Assembly (NCBI GenBank): GCA_023255955.1 | Contig: JAGDWD010000013.1 | Coordinates: 1 to 45,811 of the forward strand | Direction: 5' to 3' | DNA from: Desulfurococcales archaeon | GTDB lineage: Archaea > Thermoproteota > Thermoprotei_A > Sulfolobales > NBVN01 | Length of the DNA: 45,811 bases | The notes under the pieces: model-generated | Database searches by the model: none | What the model was told of the DNA's origin: nothing | The model's input: only the letters and a program-made list of their open reading frames with translations | Position numbers and translations under genes: made by a program | In this document: piece by piece, positions 23,609 through 34,614 of the stretch | Position numbering within the stretch: position 1 is the stretch's first letter | How the letters are laid out: the number at the start of each line of letters is the position of its first letter

Positions 23609-24280
23609 TTGGGCTCTATAGGTAGGGTAAGACAGCTAGTTGAGTCGGTCATAGAGTTCCATATAGGTGAGTTGAAGTTGGAGGAGTTCGCGGTCTTCAA
23701 TACTCGGGGAGATCCTCTCTCAGTGATCGTAGCTACTATACTATCCCAAAACACTAACGATAAGAATGCTGTTAGGGCCTACAAAACCCTAGCTGAGGTT
23801 GTCGGCACACCGTTAAAGCCTGAAGCTCTTCTAGCCCTAGGAGTGGAAGGTATAGCTAGAGCTATAAGAGTTTCCGGAATGCACCAAGTAAAAGCAAGAG
23901 CTATAGTTAACTTAGCTAACTCCGTAACCATCCAGGAGCTTGAGGAGCTCGAGCCGATGAGTTTGAGGAGTAAGTTGCTGAGTGTGCCTGGGATCGGCTA
24001 TAAAACTGCTGATGTCTTCCTACTCATGTACAGGAGGTACCCGATCTTCCCGGTTGATACCCACATCAGGAGGATATTAGTTAGATATGGGGTTGTGAGA
24101 CCTGGGGATAGCTACGAGAGGATTAGACTAACTGTTGAGGGGGAGCTACCTAGGGACCCTGAGTACTTGATGAGAGCACACCTAAGCCTAATAAGGCATG
24201 GGAGGACCGTATGTAAAGCGTTGAGACCTAGATGTGGTGATTGCCCGGTAGCTAGCACCTGCCTAAAAGTAGCTGTCTAG
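23609..24280 (+). CDS. nth: Endonuclease III family DNA glycosylase/AP lyase
   Basis: A 223-residue base-excision repair enzyme. The helix-hairpin-helix LLSVPGIGYKTAD contains the catalytic Lys132, followed by Asp150 in FPVDTHIRRI. The C-terminal iron-sulfur cluster ligands are Cys202, Cys209, Cys212 and Cys218 (C-x6-C-x2-C-x5-C), exactly the endonuclease III pattern. It should remove oxidised pyrimidines or related lesions and cut at the abasic site. The Lys and Asp together indicate a bifunctional enzyme. TTG at 23609 is the start used; the frame is compact with the divergent phosphoesterase. Confidence 0.94.
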   Translation: MGSIGRVRQLVESVIEFHIGELKLEEFAVFNTRGDPLSVIVATILSQNTNDKNAVRAYKTLAEVVGTPLKPEALLALGVEGIARAIRVSGMHQVKARAIVNLANSVTIQELEELEPMSLRSKLLSVPGIGYKTADVFLLMYRRYPIFPVDTHIRRILVRYGVVRPGDSYERIRLTVEGELPRDPEYLMRAHLSLIRHGRTVCKALRPRCGDCPVASTCLKVAV

Positions 24281-24326
24281 CTACGTACTTTAGACAAGAC
24301 AGTAAGTTTTCTTTGTGGTGTAAGCT

Positions 24327-24866
24327 GTGAAGTTAGTTGCTGTAGCAGCACACAGTGAGCCGCCTAGTCCTGAGCACGAGGTTAACATACGTGTTTTTGT
24401 CAAGAGCTTAATTGATTACTGTTATGAGAGGCCCGTGCTCCTCGTTGGAGGGTACTGGGGGTTCATGAAGGTGTTAGTTGATGAAGCTTTGGGGGCAGGC
24501 TTAACTGTAGTAGTGTTTCCGCCTGTTGAGAAAGAGGAGGTCGAGTTCCCTGGTGGTGCTATAGTTTTGAGGACAGGTCTCAGCTTCAGGTTAAGGAGTG
24601 TCGCGATGGTTAGGAGTTCTGATGCTGTAGTAGTTCTCGGGGGTTCCTCAGGTACACTCCAGGAACTTGTTACAGCGTATACTGAGGGTAAGCCCGTGTT
24701 CATGCTTCTCAGTGGGTTAGCTACGGATAGGGTAACTAACCTCGCTCCATACCTTGATGACAGGAAGCTCTCGGAGATCAGGGTCTACAGGGATGTTAAG
24801 GATCTTACTAAGGATCTGTGCGGATATATATCTAAAGTAAGTGCTAGCCTGCCGAAGTTTGGGTAG
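24327..24866 (+). CDS. SLOG/LOG-type nucleotide-binding protein
   Basis: A 179-residue Rossmann-like protein. VVVLGGSSGTLQELVTAYTEGKPV matches the PGGxGTxxE-type motif of the LOG/DprA (SLOG) superfamily, though the first glycine region reads GGSSGT. The N-terminus has VAVAAHSEPPSPEHE in place of the usual GSS start. LOG proteins in plants and bacteria are phosphoribohydrolases acting on modified AMP; many archaeal members have no known role. The aminotransferase gene follows 68 bases later, in the same direction. Confidence 0.75.
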   Translation: MKLVAVAAHSEPPSPEHEVNIRVFVKSLIDYCYERPVLLVGGYWGFMKVLVDEALGAGLTVVVFPPVEKEEVEFPGGAIVLRTGLSFRLRSVAMVRSSDAVVVLGGSSGTLQELVTAYTEGKPVFMLLSGLATDRVTNLAPYLDDRKLSEIRVYRDVKDLTKDLCGYISKVSASLPKFG

Positions 24867-24895
24867 TCTCCACGTAAATCTTTTTATTAACCTAG

Positions 24896-26278
<1,383 letters not shown>

Positions 26279-26328
26279 GCCACGCAGGTTTAAGCTTATT
26301 ATTTTTGTTTTATTTATGTTTTCTGTGG

Positions 26329-26413
26329 GCGGGGGTGCCCGAGCCAGGTCAAAGGGGTCGGGCTTAGGCCCCGATGGCGTAGGCCTGCGTGGGTTCAAAT
26401 CCCACCCCCCGCA
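26329..26413 (+). tRNA. tRNA-Leu(UAG)
   Basis: A type II tRNA with acceptor GCGGGGG/CCCCCGC, anticodon stem UCGGG/CCCGA with loop CUUAGGC (anticodon UAG), a long variable arm and T-arm GUGGG-UUCAAAU-CCCAC. Discriminator A is at 26413 and is followed by CC, so CCA is not complete in the gene. No intron. An AT-rich TATA-like run lies about 25-35 bases upstream. Confidence 0.95.
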
Positions 26414-26568
26414 CCTCGAAGCCCTTTAAGAATCCTCACAATATAGTTGCAAGAGTGGAAACTCTTTGAAGCCCTACTTCCAGCATATCACACCTTAATA
26501 GAGCAGTATTATCCTCTAATTTTCCTCATCCTGTTTGGGGAACCATTTCATCGTTTCCCGACATTACT

Positions 26569-26880
26569 TCATGAACTCAAGCGTTCTAAGACCTCGCGGA
26601 TTATTTCTTCCTCGGTTTTATTGCTCTCAACCAGCTGAAACTCTGCGTAACCTTGTTTACGCTCACTACTCGGTACCTGCCTGGAGACTAACTCTACAGC
26701 TCTTCGCGTTGGGTGTGTTATTATGTCAATGTAGGCCCTCACTATGGCTGCTACGGTTGCTTCCTGAAGGACTATTATCTGATCACTAAGCTCTAGTAAG
26801 ATCCTTACGTGTCTATGACCTGGAGGTATGAACGCGGTAATCTTCCTCACGTCCTCGTTCCTGTAGACCTTAACATCCAT
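26569..26880 (-). CDS. Conserved-looking hypothetical protein
   Basis: A 103-residue soluble protein. It reads as strand-rich at the start (MDVKVYRNEDVRKITAFIPPGHRHVRILLELSDQIIVLQEATVAAIVRAYIDI) and helical at the end (EEEIIREVLERLSS). The first half resembles a small fold with one central helix. No family name is recognised, and no catalytic motif is obvious. It lies between tRNA-Leu and tRNA-Ser, with the latter 66 bases upstream on the same strand. The codon pattern suggests a real gene. Confidence 0.6.
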   Translation of the reverse strand: MDVKVYRNEDVRKITAFIPPGHRHVRILLELSDQIIVLQEATVAAIVRAYIDIITHPTRRAVELVSRQVPSSERKQGYAEFQLVESNKTEEEIIREVLERLSS

Positions 26881-26946
26881 GTGAGTAACCTACACCTATA
26901 TAGGATATCTAGACCTAAAACCACTAAAACTCGGCTGAATGTGTGG

Positions 26947-27031
26947 CGCCGGGGGCGGGATTTGAACCCGCGCGGGGTTACCCCCACCGGCTTAGCAGGC
27001 CGGCGCCCTGGCCAGGCTAGGCGACCCCGGC
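26947..27031 (-). tRNA. tRNA-Ser(GCU)
   Basis: Minus-strand type II tRNA starting at 27031: acceptor GCCGGGG/CCCCGGC, D-arm GCCU/GGGC, anticodon stem CCGGC/GCCGG with loop CUGCUAA (anticodon GCU), variable arm with GGGG-UAA-CCCC, and T-arm CGGG-UUCAAAU-CCCG. Discriminator G at 26947. No intron. A plus-strand frame crossing it is an artefact. Confidence 0.95.
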
Positions 27032-27168
27032 TCCAAATAATTAAACTACTCGAGGTTATAAGCGTCTTCATATTTTTGCGTCCCTACGGACTGAAGCTAC
27101 TAGTCAACACATTCTTTGCTACGGCTTAAAAACTCTTGGAGTTGCAGTAGGTTTGAGGATGCTGAGAT

Positions 27169-29088
27169 ATGGAGACTCCTTACTCGGAGCTTAGGAGATG
27201 TGTTGCTGAGGCTGTTGGAAGGGTCTTTGCCTTAGTGGGGGTTGAGGTAGATTATGCTAGCTTAGAGAACCTGATTCAGGAACCACCTAGGCCGGAGTTC
27301 GGGGATCTCGCAATACCACTTCCGAGGGTATCTAGAGGGCTTACTGAGAAGTGCCGCGAGGTCGTGTCCGCCATTGGGGAACTGGGTGGTGAGTGTATTG
27401 AGAAAGTTGAGTGTGTTGGTAGCTACCTGAATATCTGGCTTAGAAGTAGCTACCTAGCTAGGATCCTGGGAAGAGCTCTAGCTACGAGTAGGGGGAGCTA
27501 CGGAATCCCGGAGAAGAGCACCCCTAAGAGAGTGGTAGTTGAGTTCGTATCTGCTAACCCGGTACACCCCCTACACATAGGTTCGGGAAGGAACGCGGTA
27601 CTAGGGGACTTCATCGCAAGAGCTCATGAACTTCTCGGGGACATAGTTGAGAGGAGGTACTACGTAAATGACTTAGGCCTCCAAGTAGCTTACCTACTCT
27701 ACGGGTACATCAAGCTATCGAAACCTAGAGCTCCCCCATCAATGAAGGATGACCATTTCTTAGGTCTTATTTATGCAGCTACGTCGATTCTAGCAGACAT
27801 AGCTAGACTCAGAAAGAAGCTTGAGCACCTTACCGGAGACGAAGCAGGGGAAGCACGTAGGGAGCTGGACACCCTCATCGGGGATCTTCTGAGGATTAGG
27901 TCGAGAGTCCCTGACGTTGTCGAGGCCTTAACAAAGAGCTTGAGTCAGGTTGAGGATGTTGACCAGGAGGTTAGGGCGTTATCACTAGCTATGGAGTCGT
28001 GTGATCCTACTATTGTCGAAGTACATAGGGAGGTAGTGGATAGAGTTCTCATCGGGATAAGACAGACCTTGGAGAGGCTTGGAGTAGTGTTCGATAGGTG
28101 GGATTATGAGAGCGAGCTCGTTAGATCGGGTCTCGTCAGGGAGGTCGTGGAGATGTCGCGTAACTCAGAGTTCATTACATACTATAAAAACGCCCCAGCT
28201 CTAGATCTTGGGAGACTAGCTAACGACGCTGTGAGGAGTGAGCTGGGGATACCTAAATCCCTTGAGATACCTCCACTCATACTCGCAAGGTCTGATGGGA
28301 CCACCCTCTATACTACGAGAGATATAGCGTACACGATAAAGAAGTTCAGAGAGTTTAACGCAGATAAGGTGTACAACGTGATAGCTGTGGAGCAGACATT
28401 ACCTCAAGCACAGCTAAAGCTCGCTCTCTACGCTCTGGGGTTCTACAAGGAAGCTAGGTCCTTAGTGCACTACGCATATGAAATAGTTAACGTCAAGGGG
28501 TTCGCTATGAGTGGGAGGAGGGGCAGGTATATCACGGTAGATGAGATTCTTGACACCCTAATCGCTAGAGCCCGCGAGCTAGCTAGGAGTAGAGGTGTGG
28601 AGATATCCGATGAGATAGCCCTGAAGATAGCTAGGTCAGCATTCAAGTACATAATGCTATCGGTCTCACCGAAAAAGACCCTAGTGTTCGACCCGGAGCA
28701 GGCAGTGGAGGTTAAGTCAGGTACGGCAACATATGTTCAGTACACGTATGCTAGAGCTAACAGCATACTGAGTAAGTACGGCAGGGAGCCGGACTTTAAT
28801 GGTGTAGGTGGTGATGGTTTAGTAGGTAAGAGACGTGAACTAGCTCTCCTAATAGCTAGGTTCCCCGAGATCCTCAGAAAGGTGGTACTAGAGCTAACTC
28901 CCGAGGATATGGTCTCGTACTTGAACAAGCTGTCAGAGATATTTAATTCCTGGTATGACACCGACCCCGTACTTACAGAGCCCGATGAGCAACTGAGAAA
29001 CCTAAAGCTTCTCTTAGTGTACGGGACGAAGGTGGTGATAGAGAACTCATTTAAGTTACTAGGACTGGACGTAGTGGAGAGAATATGA
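27169..29088 (+). CDS. argS: Arginyl-tRNA synthetase
   Basis: Charges tRNA-Arg with arginine; 639 residues, class I. The HIGH signature is HIGS (residues 136-139) in SANPVHPLHIGSGRNAVLGDF, and the KMSKS-like signature is reduced to MSGRRG near residue 445, which is common in ArgRS. An Add-1-like N-terminal domain comes first, and YVQYTYARANSILSKY marks the anticodon-binding domain. Start ATG at 27169. It is a single gene on its strand, with tRNA-Ser upstream on the opposite strand. Confidence 0.96.
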   Translation: METPYSELRRCVAEAVGRVFALVGVEVDYASLENLIQEPPRPEFGDLAIPLPRVSRGLTEKCREVVSAIGELGGECIEKVECVGSYLNIWLRSSYLARILGRALATSRGSYGIPEKSTPKRVVVEFVSANPVHPLHIGSGRNAVLGDFIARAHELLGDIVERRYYVNDLGLQVAYLLYGYIKLSKPRAPPSMKDDHFLGLIYAATSILADIARLRKKLEHLTGDEAGEARRELDTLIGDLLRIRSRVPDVVEALTKSLSQVEDVDQEVRALSLAMESCDPTIVEVHREVVDRVLIGIRQTLERLGVVFDRWDYESELVRSGLVREVVEMSRNSEFITYYKNAPALDLGRLANDAVRSELGIPKSLEIPPLILARSDGTTLYTTRDIAYTIKKFREFNADKVYNVIAVEQTLPQAQLKLALYALGFYKEARSLVHYAYEIVNVKGFAMSGRRGRYITVDEILDTLIARARELARSRGVEISDEIALKIARSAFKYIMLSVSPKKTLVFDPEQAVEVKSGTATYVQYTYARANSILSKYGREPDFNGVGGDGLVGKRRELALLIARFPEILRKVVLELTPEDMVSYLNKLSEIFNSWYDTDPVLTEPDEQLRNLKLLLVYGTKVVIENSFKLLGLDVVERI

Positions 29089-29199
29089 TCCTTCTTTAAG
29101 GACCACATACCCTGATAAGGCTGACAATGCCGCATCCCGACGATTAATAAATAGGGAACTCGTCTATACTTCACCTGCTGTATTAGAATGCTCACTACT

Positions 29200-29988
29200 T
29201 CAGGTGCTTTTCATATTCATGACCTCTATCGTTACTTTGTAGGGTAGCTCCCTAATCAACGTCTTGACTATATCTTCAAAACACTCACCTACGTTTCTCG
29301 GGTTCTGAGTCTCAGCTTCAACCGCTAACACCACTGAGTCCTCACCTATCTCTAGAGGTCTCACTGAGACAGTGGCCTTATTTACTAGCCTGGACTTCTT
29401 TACGGCTTCCGCTACTCTTTCTACTACCTCACTTACATTGCTACCTGGGCTAGCTACTCTAATCCTGAGGACTAGAGGCATCTGCGAGAGTTTCACGATG
29501 ACTGATCTAAGCAACCTGCTATAGGGGATTAGGACCGAGGCTCCAGGCTCCGTCTTTAAGATCATGTAGTTACCTTCAACAAGTATGGCTCTACCTTCAT
29601 ACTCCTTCCCGTCTACGACGACTTTAATGTACTCACCATCTCTTATAGATGAAGTTAGGGCTACTACTAGGTAGGATAGAGAATTGGATATGTAGCCCAT
29701 TATAGAAGCTAGAATAACGGATACTACTATCACCGCTACAGCAACTGATAGGATAGGAGCTAGGGGGTGGGCAGTTATTATCGAAACAACTGCTGGGATA
29801 AACATAGCTACTAGTATAGCTAGTCCCAACAACTTAGCTGTTTCCTCAAACCTTCTAGAGATTATCCCGCGGCGTCTTAACCTAGATAGAAAAATCCTCA
29901 AGGCGTAGTATAACGCGTAAATCACGAGTAAGGACGCTATTAAATAGAAGAGGGGGGCCCAACCCGAGATCGATTCCAGTAAGTTCAT
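29200..29988 (-). CDS. MscS-like mechanosensitive channel protein
   Basis: A 262-residue membrane protein. Three to four helices (about 12-30, 50-68, 75-95 and the amphipathic 95-125 pore-lining helix) are followed by a soluble beta domain with RDGEYIKVVVDGKEYEGRAILVEGNYMILKTEPGASVLIPYSRLL, matching the MscS cytoplasmic beta domain. The C-terminal portion (150-255) is alpha/beta. Predicted to open under membrane tension and release solutes on osmotic downshock. Length is close to the minimal MscS. It is convergent with argS. Confidence 0.82.
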   Translation of the reverse strand: MNLLESISGWAPLFYLIASLLVIYALYYALRIFLSRLRRRGIISRRFEETAKLLGLAILVAMFIPAVVSIITAHPLAPILSVAVAVIVVSVILASIMGYISNSLSYLVVALTSSIRDGEYIKVVVDGKEYEGRAILVEGNYMILKTEPGASVLIPYSRLLRSVIVKLSQMPLVLRIRVASPGSNVSEVVERVAEAVKKSRLVNKATVSVRPLEIGEDSVVLAVEAETQNPRNVGECFEDIVKTLIRELPYKVTIEVMNMKST

Positions 29989-30118
29989 CAGGGCTACACA
30001 CCTACAGAGTTCTCCTCATACTTATAGATAAGAGGTTTAAAGAGTTCAAGATGTTCTATCTGCCTGATCCTAAGATACTCTGCTGTCCTGGAGCTCGAGG
30101 ATCTATAAATATTGACTA

Positions 30119-31438
30119 CTAAACAGTCCAGATAGTTGTGTCGATGAAGCATTCCTCCTTATGTAGCGGAGATAGTGACCCATCTGATTTAACAACATGG
30201 CACGGTGGAACATCTTCGTAGATTGTTAGCCCGGGGAATATCCTAGAGTAAGCACCTACTTTAACCCCCGGATTTATCGATACGTTAACCCCTGTCTTAA
30301 CGTAGCCACCTATGAGCCCGCCCAGCTTTCTTCTACCCGTCGCTACCTTAACTCCCTTAATCCTCACCTTCACCTCCCTATCATCTAATCTTAGATTAGC
30401 TAGTATTGTCCCAGCTCCGAGATTACTGCCCTCACAAACTATTGAGTCACCTATGTAGGATAGGTGTGAAGCGTGTACCCGCTCCATGACGATACTCTCT
30501 TTAACCTCAACTGAGAACCCTATCCTAGAGTTTTCAAGTATGATGCTTCCAGGCCTGATATAGGCATTCGGACCGATGACCGCTCCCCTACCGATGTACG
30601 CGGGTCCAGCAATGTATGTCCCGGAGAGGATCTCCGCACCTTCTCCTATGTAGACGGGTCCTACCATTTTAACGTTCTCCTCGACCCTACCGAGGATAGT
30701 CTGCTCCCTTACCTGCTCTTTAAGTACTTCCACGGAGTACTCGAGGTACTTCCACACCTTACCTACGTCTCTCCAGTACTGTAGTTCAAATACTCTAACT
30801 GGTACTCCGTGTCGAGGAAGTAGCCGCATCACATCTGTAAGTTCATACTCCCCTCTCGGGCTGGGCTCCACCTTCTCAAGATATCTAACTATGTCGATCT
30901 TGACCTTATAGACACCGGCATTAACTACGTTTGAGATGGGTTGTGATGGCTTCTCAATAACATCCCTGACGTAGCCTAGGGAATCGCAGATAAGAACGCC
31001 GTAGTCTCTCGGATCACTTACTCTGTAGGCGGCTACAGTATATGGAGAACTGTCGTTAGCTATACTTACTAAGTCTTTAGTGGTGTATATGGAGTCCACA
31101 TAAATCACTAGGACATCCTCTTCCTTCACGGATTCAAGCCCCTTGAGAAGGGCATGTGCCGTCCCCAGAGGCTTACCTTCGTCTACTACCCTAAGCTCAA
31201 ACGGGTACCTATCTTCAATATCTTTTACTCTTTCCCTCACTCTATCAATGAGGTAGCTAGCTACCACTACAACCCTCTTAACGGAGCCGACCTTGCGGAG
31301 TGCTTCTAAGTGTATCTCTAGGAGAGACCTATCTAACATTGGGATGAGGGGTTTAGGCCTTGTATGCGTTACAGGTTCGAGACCTCTACCAAACCCTGCT
31401 GCGAGAATAACCGCTTCCACTGTGAATGCCCAGGGCAT
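30119..31438 (-). CDS. GlmU-like sugar-1-phosphate nucleotidyltransferase/acetyltransferase
   Basis: A 439-residue two-domain enzyme. Residues 1-230 are a Rossmann-like nucleotidyltransferase with AVILAAGFGRGLEPVTHTRPKPL and VLVIYVDSIY; residues about 245-420 are a left-handed beta-helix made of hexapeptide repeats, ending in acetyl-CoA-binding type turns (GGYVKTGVNVSINPGVKVG). Characterised archaeal relatives with this layout make UDP-GlcNAc and related sugars. The conserved arginine of GxGxR is not at its usual place (GFGRGL, with R one residue early). ATG at 31438 or an in-frame GTG at 31420 can serve as start. It follows the TauE-like gene. Confidence 0.85.
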   Translation of the reverse strand: MPWAFTVEAVILAAGFGRGLEPVTHTRPKPLIPMLDRSLLEIHLEALRKVGSVKRVVVVASYLIDRVRERVKDIEDRYPFELRVVDEGKPLGTAHALLKGLESVKEEDVLVIYVDSIYTTKDLVSIANDSSPYTVAAYRVSDPRDYGVLICDSLGYVRDVIEKPSQPISNVVNAGVYKVKIDIVRYLEKVEPSPRGEYELTDVMRLLPRHGVPVRVFELQYWRDVGKVWKYLEYSVEVLKEQVREQTILGRVEENVKMVGPVYIGEGAEILSGTYIAGPAYIGRGAVIGPNAYIRPGSIILENSRIGFSVEVKESIVMERVHASHLSYIGDSIVCEGSNLGAGTILANLRLDDREVKVRIKGVKVATGRRKLGGLIGGYVKTGVNVSINPGVKVGAYSRIFPGLTIYEDVPPCHVVKSDGSLSPLHKEECFIDTTIWTV

Positions 31439-31470
31439 TAATATAGCGAAATATAAAACTACGATCTATG

Positions 31471-32244
31471 TTAGGGTACTGGAAACCCCAGTCCCCTGAG
31501 GATCATCCTTAATGCTATAAAGACTAAAGTAATTGAGAACCCCTTCCTAAGAGATGCTGATTTAATTCTCTTAGTTATAGCCGCCCCTAGCTGAGCCCCA
31601 ACTATTAGTGTAGGAGATAGAAAAACGAAGAGATACAGGTCGACATTCCCCAGGAAGTAGTGTGTTAGTGCTGACATCACTGAGGTTATGGCTATAGCCA
31701 TAGATGATGTAGCCACTGCTAATCGTATCGGGAGCCCTAAGTAGGTTAGTAGAGGTACGTTAACCACTCCACCGCCAACTCCAAGCAACCCCGAGGCAAG
31801 ACCTGCTAGTGCTCCTCCACCTAGAAGGAAAACGATGTTCCTCATATTTAACTGGATTAAGGTATTCACATCATCCTCTTTTCTTCTTCCCTCAACCCTG
31901 GCGACCCTATAAGCGACACCTACTAAAGCTAACCCGAATAGCACTCTGAGAAGGTTAGCATCTATCTGCCTAGTCAGCTGAGCCCCTAAATAAGCCGTAG
32001 CCACAGCTGTCAGTGAAATAACTAAGCCAGCTTTGTAGTTAATGAATCTATATCGTGTGTAAGCTATGGTAGCAGAGAGAGCGTTAAATATTATAGCTGC
32101 AGCTGATGTGCCGACAGCTACTCTCATGTCCACACCAGCAATATTCATTATTGGAACCATCAGGAAACCTCCTCCTAGCCCGAACATAGACCCTAGGATC
32201 CCAGCTACGAGGCCTACCACCATTGCTAGGACCGCTGTTATCAT
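31471..32244 (-). CDS. TauE/SafE family membrane transporter
   Basis: A 257-residue protein with about eight helices in two similar halves. Each half starts with the family glycine motif (GILGSMFGLGGGFLMVPI and GLLGVGGGVVNVPLLTYLGLP). Members export or take up organosulfur or small anions; the substrate is unknown here. Length and symmetry are standard. It sits between the DUF58 gene (57 bases upstream) and the GlmU-like gene (32 bases downstream), all read leftward, so it may be co-transcribed without a shared function. Confidence 0.88.
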   Translation of the reverse strand: MITAVLAMVVGLVAGILGSMFGLGGGFLMVPIMNIAGVDMRVAVGTSAAAIIFNALSATIAYTRYRFINYKAGLVISLTAVATAYLGAQLTRQIDANLLRVLFGLALVGVAYRVARVEGRRKEDDVNTLIQLNMRNIVFLLGGGALAGLASGLLGVGGGVVNVPLLTYLGLPIRLAVATSSMAIAITSVMSALTHYFLGNVDLYLFVFLSPTLIVGAQLGAAITKRIKSASLRKGFSITLVFIALRMILRGLGFPVP

Positions 32245-32301
32245 AGTCTACACACGCAGACCTCCTGACTTCTTCAATAAAAAGCTTCGGTATATTTGTG
32301 T

Positions 32302-33585
32302 TTAGGTATGTATAGACCTAACCAGGAACTTTAGTAGGTCATCACCGAGGAACACGAAGGTTCTTGCTAGAGAGGATAGCTCCCCGAAAGCCACCCTAGA
32401 AGTCCTCGTAATAGCGATTAAGTCCTCAACTGAAGCCTCACCGAGTATTAGTCTCAGTATGGATGGGGATACTACTGCGAATACAGGCTCGTGACCCATG
32501 TTCTTGACTATCCTGGAAACTATCTTACCGGCAACTATGTCCACGTCTGACTCCGGCTCACCGACATACACTACCAGACTTTTGCGGGGTATGACCTCGC
32601 TTAAGAGTTTAACGGAGAGCCATAGGGATGTCCGGTAAGTTAGGTTACCCTCACTATCCTCACGCCACTCGATGCGGGATAGATACTCAGCGAGAGATCC
32701 TATGTCGGCTGGTCTACGTATCTTCATGAAGGCCGTGTTCGATGACGTGAACTTAGCGACTATAGCTACAGATACCTCAGTACCTCTTCTAGCTAGCTCC
32801 GATACTACCCTAATGACCTCCCTAGCTAGTACATCTAATGCCCCACCCCTAAGGTAATCCCTGTGGATAGGTATTACGAAGAAGACACTGCGGTAGACCT
32901 CCTTCTCAAAAAGCTTGACAATCATCCTACCAGTTCTTAGCGAAGCTTTCCAATCAACACGTTTCAACTCATCACCGGACACATACTCTCTATTACCATA
33001 GAACTGAGTTCCAGTACCTGATACCCCCACCCTACTCGTACCGATATCGTAGGGAGTCCCACCACCCACGGTAAGCATGCTCTCACTGATCCTAGGCATA
33101 GCACGGAGAACTACGCGCTTAACTAGGGTAACTTCAACCTCGGTAATCAACGTCACTAACCTCGCATATATACGTATCCCCGCCACCTCGTGCGTACCTA
33201 CTCGAGCAGTAATCGAAATGTGTAGTCTGAGCACCTCAGGGGACTTCTCATACCTTACTTCAGTAACTGAGACACCGCTATCACTTAATAGATCTACACG
33301 TAACACGGAGGCTAGAATTAGTAACCATGAACGTAGCTCCACGGTTAGCTGGAAGGGCTCTCCCGAGAAGAGCACTTCATCCTCAGTAGCTAACTCACCA
33401 AACACGAGGGCTCTGGAGGCTACTCTCTCTAGGAGTAAGGCTAGGGAAGTATAGACCATGCTAATAGCTAGTAAGTATCTAGCTACATGAGATTCCAAGA
33501 TAGAGTGGACATATGCTAAACTAAGTAGAACAGCCAACAGTACATACGAATAGGACCTCTTGATACGTACTGTGCTGCTATCCAT
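32302..33585 (-). CDS. DUF58 domain protein
   Basis: A 427-residue protein with two N-terminal membrane helices (about 12-52) and a DUF58 region marked by GNREYVSGDELKRVDWKASLRTGRMIVKLFE (about 195-225), followed by a von Willebrand factor A-like domain (about 230-420). DUF58 proteins are nearly always encoded next to MoxR ATPases, and the pair is thought to assemble or mature extracellular or membrane complexes. The MoxR gene ends only 14 bases before this start, so they form an operon. Confidence 0.9.
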   Translation of the reverse strand: MDSSTVRIKRSYSYVLLAVLLSLAYVHSILESHVARYLLAISMVYTSLALLLERVASRALVFGELATEDEVLFSGEPFQLTVELRSWLLILASVLRVDLLSDSGVSVTEVRYEKSPEVLRLHISITARVGTHEVAGIRIYARLVTLITEVEVTLVKRVVLRAMPRISESMLTVGGGTPYDIGTSRVGVSGTGTQFYGNREYVSGDELKRVDWKASLRTGRMIVKLFEKEVYRSVFFVIPIHRDYLRGGALDVLAREVIRVVSELARRGTEVSVAIVAKFTSSNTAFMKIRRPADIGSLAEYLSRIEWREDSEGNLTYRTSLWLSVKLLSEVIPRKSLVVYVGEPESDVDIVAGKIVSRIVKNMGHEPVFAVVSPSILRLILGEASVEDLIAITRTSRVAFGELSSLARTFVFLGDDLLKFLVRSIHT

Positions 33586-33599
33586 GAGTGAGTCAGGTA

Positions 33600-34547
33600 C
33601 TATGGTCTCGGCACCTCCACTCGGTTTATGACCTCCTCAACTACTAGGTCCTTCCTTACGGTGCTCTCCCCCATAACCTCAGGCCTCAGGACTATTCTGT
33701 GTGGTATTGTGTAGAGAGCTGAGTGCTTCACATCATCAGGTATAACGTACTTTCTCCCCTCAGCGAGAGCTAGGGCCTTTGATAGGTGGAGAAGCATGGA
33801 GAGTCCTCTAGGGCTTAGACCGAACTTCACAGCTCTATGAGAGTTTAAAGCCTCTGAGATACGTATCGCATAATCTATTACTGAGTCATCCACCCACACC
33901 TCCCTCAACTCCTTCCTAGCCTCCAGGATATCGTCCTTTCCTACGACTGGTTTGAGGCTGTTGAAAGCCTCCTCTATGGTCTCCGGGTTCAACCTAAGTA
34001 GCTTCTTAAGCCCGTCCCTACTTAACCCACCCATAGGTAGCCTCATAAGGAACCTATCTAACTGAGCCTCCGGTAACTGGAAAACCCCCTCCACCTCTAT
34101 GGGATTCATAGTAGCTAAGACCGTGAATGGTGTGGGTAGCTTAAACACCTCACCCTCTATAGTTACCTGCCTCTCCTGCATAGCCTCAAGCAGTGCTGAC
34201 TGCGTCCTCGGTGATGCCCTGTTTATTTCGTCAACAAGCACCACGTTCGCGTGGACCGGGCCTAGGAGGATCCTGAAATCACCTAGCTTCTGGTCGAATA
34301 TCTTACTACCGACTATATCAGCTGGGAGGAGATCGGGAGTCATCTGAATTCTACTAAATCTCAGATCCATAGCCCTAGCAACGGATTTCGCTGTAAGAGT
34401 TTTCGCAACACCGGGAACCCCCTCGATGAGAACATGGCCATCGAGTATTATAGCTAGGACAAGCATCTTTATATGCTCTGACCGCTCTACTAGAAAAGAC
34501 CCGCAAGCCTCGACAACCTCCTCAACAACTCTCTGGACCCTGGTCAT
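33600..34547 (-). CDS. MoxR family AAA+ ATPase
   Basis: A 315-residue AAA+ chaperone-type ATPase. Walker A is GVPGVAKT, Walker B VVLVDEINRA, and sensor 1 ATMNPIEVEG; arginine finger region RFLMRLPMG and the lid domain follow. All functional residues are present. MoxR proteins act with DUF58/vWA partners to assemble metal centres or cell-surface complexes. It is the first gene of the leftward unit and divergent from the DUF4129 gene, whose start lies 67 bases away, suggesting a shared control region. Confidence 0.94.
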   Translation of the reverse strand: MTRVQRVVEEVVEACGSFLVERSEHIKMLVLAIILDGHVLIEGVPGVAKTLTAKSVARAMDLRFSRIQMTPDLLPADIVGSKIFDQKLGDFRILLGPVHANVVLVDEINRASPRTQSALLEAMQERQVTIEGEVFKLPTPFTVLATMNPIEVEGVFQLPEAQLDRFLMRLPMGGLSRDGLKKLLRLNPETIEEAFNSLKPVVGKDDILEARKELREVWVDDSVIDYAIRISEALNSHRAVKFGLSPRGLSMLLHLSKALALAEGRKYVIPDDVKHSALYTIPHRIVLRPEVMGESTVRKDLVVEEVINRVEVPRP

Positions 34548-34614
34548 CCCACATCAACCGCTGACTCACAGATCTAGGACTCCAAAAATAAGCTCTCTAG
34601 AGGTTTAAATCTGG

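Noticed and set aside
26809-27129. Plus-strand frame of 106 codons
   Set aside because: It runs across the tRNA-Ser gene on the opposite strand, and its product is tRNA antisense plus flanks.
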